Of a stretch of DNA of 6,691 nt, positions 5,297 to 6,691 are shown piece by piece. The translations under genes were made by a program, and so were the position numbers. The stretch comes from Stenotrophomonas sp. (GTDB lineage: Bacteria > Pseudomonadota > Gammaproteobacteria > Xanthomonadales > Xanthomonadaceae): the NCBI GenBank assembly GCA_003484865.1, contig DMZT01000084.1:12780-19470 (forward strand), read 5' to 3'. A model generated the notes under the pieces. That model had not been told where the DNA came from. It saw nothing but the letters and a program-made list of their open reading frames with translations, and did not search any database. The stretch's first letter is position 1. The number at the start of each line of letters is the position of its first letter.

Positions 5297-5624
5297 CTGA
5301 CATCCCCGCAACGGCAATGATTGCCAGTTCACTCCGATCATTGCTGGGAGCGATCGACTTGATGTCGAAGACCTTCCCGCGGAACACGATCCTCCACGCC
5401 GGCTCGACCGTACGGAGCCGAAGATCGAACCGTACCTGCTCTCGATATCGATCAGCCCCTGCGGCGATCAATTCCGTCGTCGCTGCAAGGTTGTTGGTGG
5501 TCTTCGCCCACACGCTGGCCACAGTTTCCCAGCGTGAGGCGACGTCTCCGCCCAGTGGATCCCGCTCCGTTACCTTTCGCTCGAACCGAATCCGGCTCGT
5601 CAGCTCACCGTCCTGAAGGCTCAT
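5289..5624 (-). CDS. Phage head closure / head-tail joining protein
   Basis: This is a 111-residue protein with start ATG 5624 (MSLQDGELTSRIRFERKV), chosen because it overlaps the previous stop as ATGA. The longer start at 5789 would bury 55 residues inside the connector gene. It fits the head-tail joining family (SPP1 gp16/HK97 gp7-like, lambda FII position). The N-terminal GELTSRIRFERKV is followed by RWETVASVWAKTTN and a helix LAATTELIAAGADRYREQV. Strands VRFDLRLRTVEPAWRIVFRG and FDIKSIAPSNDRSELAIIAV complete the small beta-barrel typical of the family. It seals the connector after DNA packaging and provides the docking surface for the tail. There is a moderate AGGG upstream. Confidence 0.86.
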   Translation of the reverse strand: MSLQDGELTSRIRFERKVTERDPLGGDVASRWETVASVWAKTTNNLAATTELIAAGADRYREQVRFDLRLRTVEPAWRIVFRGKVFDIKSIAPSNDRSELAIIAVAGMSDG

Positions 5625-6100
5625 GGCATCATCACCCTGCGGTAGGGGCGCAGAAGAGACCTCGCCCCCTGCGGGAGCTCCATCACCTGGGCGCCGACCA
5701 CCACATCGGACCGGTTTGCATATAGATGGCCCATCGTAAGCAAGATCGCTGATCGGATGCTCGGGTTCACCACGACTCCACTCACGCATCTCCCCGCATC
5801 AGCAATGGCTTCCTGATACACGACGCGCGCAAGGCGAATTGCCGCGAATCGCTCCTCAGCGCCCTGAATGAAAGCCGCAGCTGCCAGTGCACTATCGCGA
5901 GAAGACGCAGCAGCACCCATTGCGGCGGGGTACTCCACGCGGTCGGCGTCGAGAGCGTCCCTGCTCTCATAGATGCGCCGGTTCAGATACGCCTCCGCGG
6001 CGTCCTGCGCACCGTCCACCGCAGACTGAAGCTGCTCGACCGGGTAGTCATCCTCCACCCGGACATGCGCCCGGGCTTGCTCGATCGAAATCAGGCTCAT
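5621..6100 (-). CDS. Head-tail connector protein, gp6-like
   Basis: This is a 159-residue protein with start ATG 6100. A strong AAGGA lies about eight bases upstream, and the upstream stop is only three bases away. The N-terminus MSLISIEQARAHVRVEDDYP, then LQSAVDGAQDAAEAYLNRRIY, is the signature of HK97 gp6/SPP1 gp15-like adaptors (Phage_connect_1 type). The C-terminal helix IRSAILLTMGHLYANRSDVV followed by LPQGARSLLRPYRRVMM completes the pattern; the LL.PYR ending is common in this family. An alanine-rich central insert (AAMGAAASSRDSALAAAAFI) makes it longer than the roughly 100-residue core family. It forms a ring below the portal, linking it to the head-closure protein. Confidence 0.88.
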   Translation of the reverse strand: MSLISIEQARAHVRVEDDYPVEQLQSAVDGAQDAAEAYLNRRIYESRDALDADRVEYPAAMGAAASSRDSALAAAAFIQGAEERFAAIRLARVVYQEAIADAGRCVSGVVVNPSIRSAILLTMGHLYANRSDVVVGAQVMELPQGARSLLRPYRRVMMP

Positions 6101-6103
6101 TTG

Positions 6104-6631
6104 TCAGTCCTTCCGGGCCTCGGTGAGCGCCGCCGTGAGCTTGTCAACGCCCCAGCGCTTGTCAAAGGCAACACCAGCTGCCTCCAACTGCTGGATCAGT
6201 TCGCCCTTCTCAGCTGCCGGCGGGGTATTACCTGCATCGCCAGCTTCAGCGGCCGCGGGATCGCTGCTGGTCATCGCTTTCTTGGCCTCTGCTTCGGCCG
6301 TCAGCTGCTGGATGGATACGCCAATCGCCTCGTCGCGCGTTCCTTCATCCAAGGCGTTCCAGGCATCGGCAGTAAGGCCCGACGCGGCGTGCGCATGGCT
6401 GACTACATCTCCCAAGCTCACAGTGACGCCATCGACCAACGGCACCTGGCTGGGCAGGATGCTGGACCCCACCAAACTGAGAGCATGCAGCGGGGCGGTG
6501 TCCAGGGAAAGAGCGCCGACAGAAAGAGCGCCCGCTACCAGCTCTGCCGGGCAATCCACGCCGGCGGCGAACTGAACCGGATAGATCTCGCCCACCGGCA
6601 CACCGCGGAAAGGCTTGATGAACTTTGCCAT
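6104..6631 (-). CDS. Head-associated phage protein with HeH/LEM-like C-terminus
   Basis: This is a 175-residue protein with start ATG 6631 and GAGG seven bases upstream. The N-terminus MAKFIKPFRGVPVGEIYPVQ reads as a small beta module of the kind found in phage head-proximal genes. An alanine-rich linker (SDPAAAEAGDAGNTPPAAEK) leads to a helix-extended-loop-helix region at about 141-173: GELIQQLEAAGVAFDKRWGV and DKLTAALTEA. This resembles the HeH/LEM-like domain that many phages place between capsid and connector genes. The position corresponds to lambda FI, between major capsid and connector. It may be a packaging accessory or capsid-associated protein; the function is inferred. A 15-base repeated unit encodes GALSV-GALSL near residues 34-43. 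Confidence 0.72.
   Translation of the reverse strand: MAKFIKPFRGVPVGEIYPVQFAAGVDCPAELVAGALSVGALSLDTAPLHALSLVGSSILPSQVPLVDGVTVSLGDVVSHAHAASGLTADAWNALDEGTRDEAIGVSIQQLTAEAEAKKAMTSSDPAAAEAGDAGNTPPAAEKGELIQQLEAAGVAFDKRWGVDKLTAALTEARKD
6507..6532. repeat. Two-copy 11-base direct repeat, 15-base period
   Basis: GAAAGAGCGCC occurs at 6507-6517 and again at 6522-6532 with a period of 15 bases, which keeps the reading frame. On the minus strand it encodes GALSV followed by GALSL in the head-associated protein. It looks like a small in-frame duplication. Confidence 0.8.
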
Positions 6632-6658
6632 TGTTGAACCTCGATCACGACTGGGACC

Positions 6659-6677
6659 GGGCGGCGCAAAGCCGCCC
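6659..6677 (-). other. Stem-loop upstream of head-associated gene
   Basis: GGGCGGC (6659-6665) and GCCGCCC (6671-6677) form a perfect 7 bp stem with a five-base loop. It lies about 28 bases upstream of the ATG at 6631 and probably follows the major capsid gene that lies off the window. No T-tract follows on either strand, so it is not a standard intrinsic terminator. It may be an mRNA-stabilising or processing hairpin. Confidence 0.45.
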
Positions 6678-6691
6678 TGCAGGTTGAAGAT

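Noticed and set aside
5625..5789. Upstream start for the head-closure gene
   Set aside because: It would add 55 residues encoded inside the connector gene. The ATGA-coupled start at 5624 gives the usual family length.
6065..6637. Plus-strand ORF of 190 residues
   Set aside because: It is antisense to the head-associated gene, which has a good ribosome binding site and recognisable C-terminal domain.
6688..6691. Terminal AGAT as the start of a second adapter (AGATCGGAAGAGC)
   Set aside because: Only four bases match, which is expected by chance about once in 256; too weak to call.

Overview
This 6.7 kb window is a piece of a tailed-phage (siphovirus-type) late structural operon, either prophage or free phage. 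It is read almost entirely on the minus strand, so transcription runs from the right end of the window to the left. GC is high, coding is strongly biased to G/C at third positions, and genes are packed with 1-8 base overlaps. This suggests a phage of a high-GC proteobacterium; a xanthomonad/lysobacter, burkholderia or pseudomonad host is my guess, and no host gene is present to confirm it.

The order in transcription order is lambda/HK97-like. It starts with a head-associated protein with a HeH/LEM-like C-terminus (6104-6631). Next come a gp6-like head-tail connector (5621-6100), a head-closure/head-tail joining protein (5289-5624), an HK97 gp10-like tail-completion protein (4790-5296) and a DUF3168 tail-terminator-like protein (4431-4790). 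After an intrinsic terminator comes the tail tube protein (3870-4346), then a second intrinsic terminator. Then come tail assembly chaperone G (3364-3741) and its -1 frameshift extension GT (to 3071) through a GGGAAAC slippery heptamer. Last is a 655-residue tail-tip-like protein (1100-3067) with an apparent SPRY-like N-terminal domain. The tape measure gene expected right after GT is not there.

The left end (15-1103) is the accessory-looking part. A small unrecognised minus-strand ORF (479-724) and a truncated minus-strand tail-region ORF (467 leftwards) continue the operon. A plus-strand ORF (717-1103) exactly fills the interval between the tail-tip gene and the 81-residue ORF, runs against the operon and has lower GC. 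It is the best candidate for a cargo (moron) gene, but its strand assignment is not certain.

The first 14 bases are identical to the 3' end of the Illumina TruSeq Read 1 adapter, so they are sequencing artefact. The leftmost gene is cut by the contig edge, not by biology. No tRNA, rRNA, CRISPR array, IS element, integrase or attachment site is visible.
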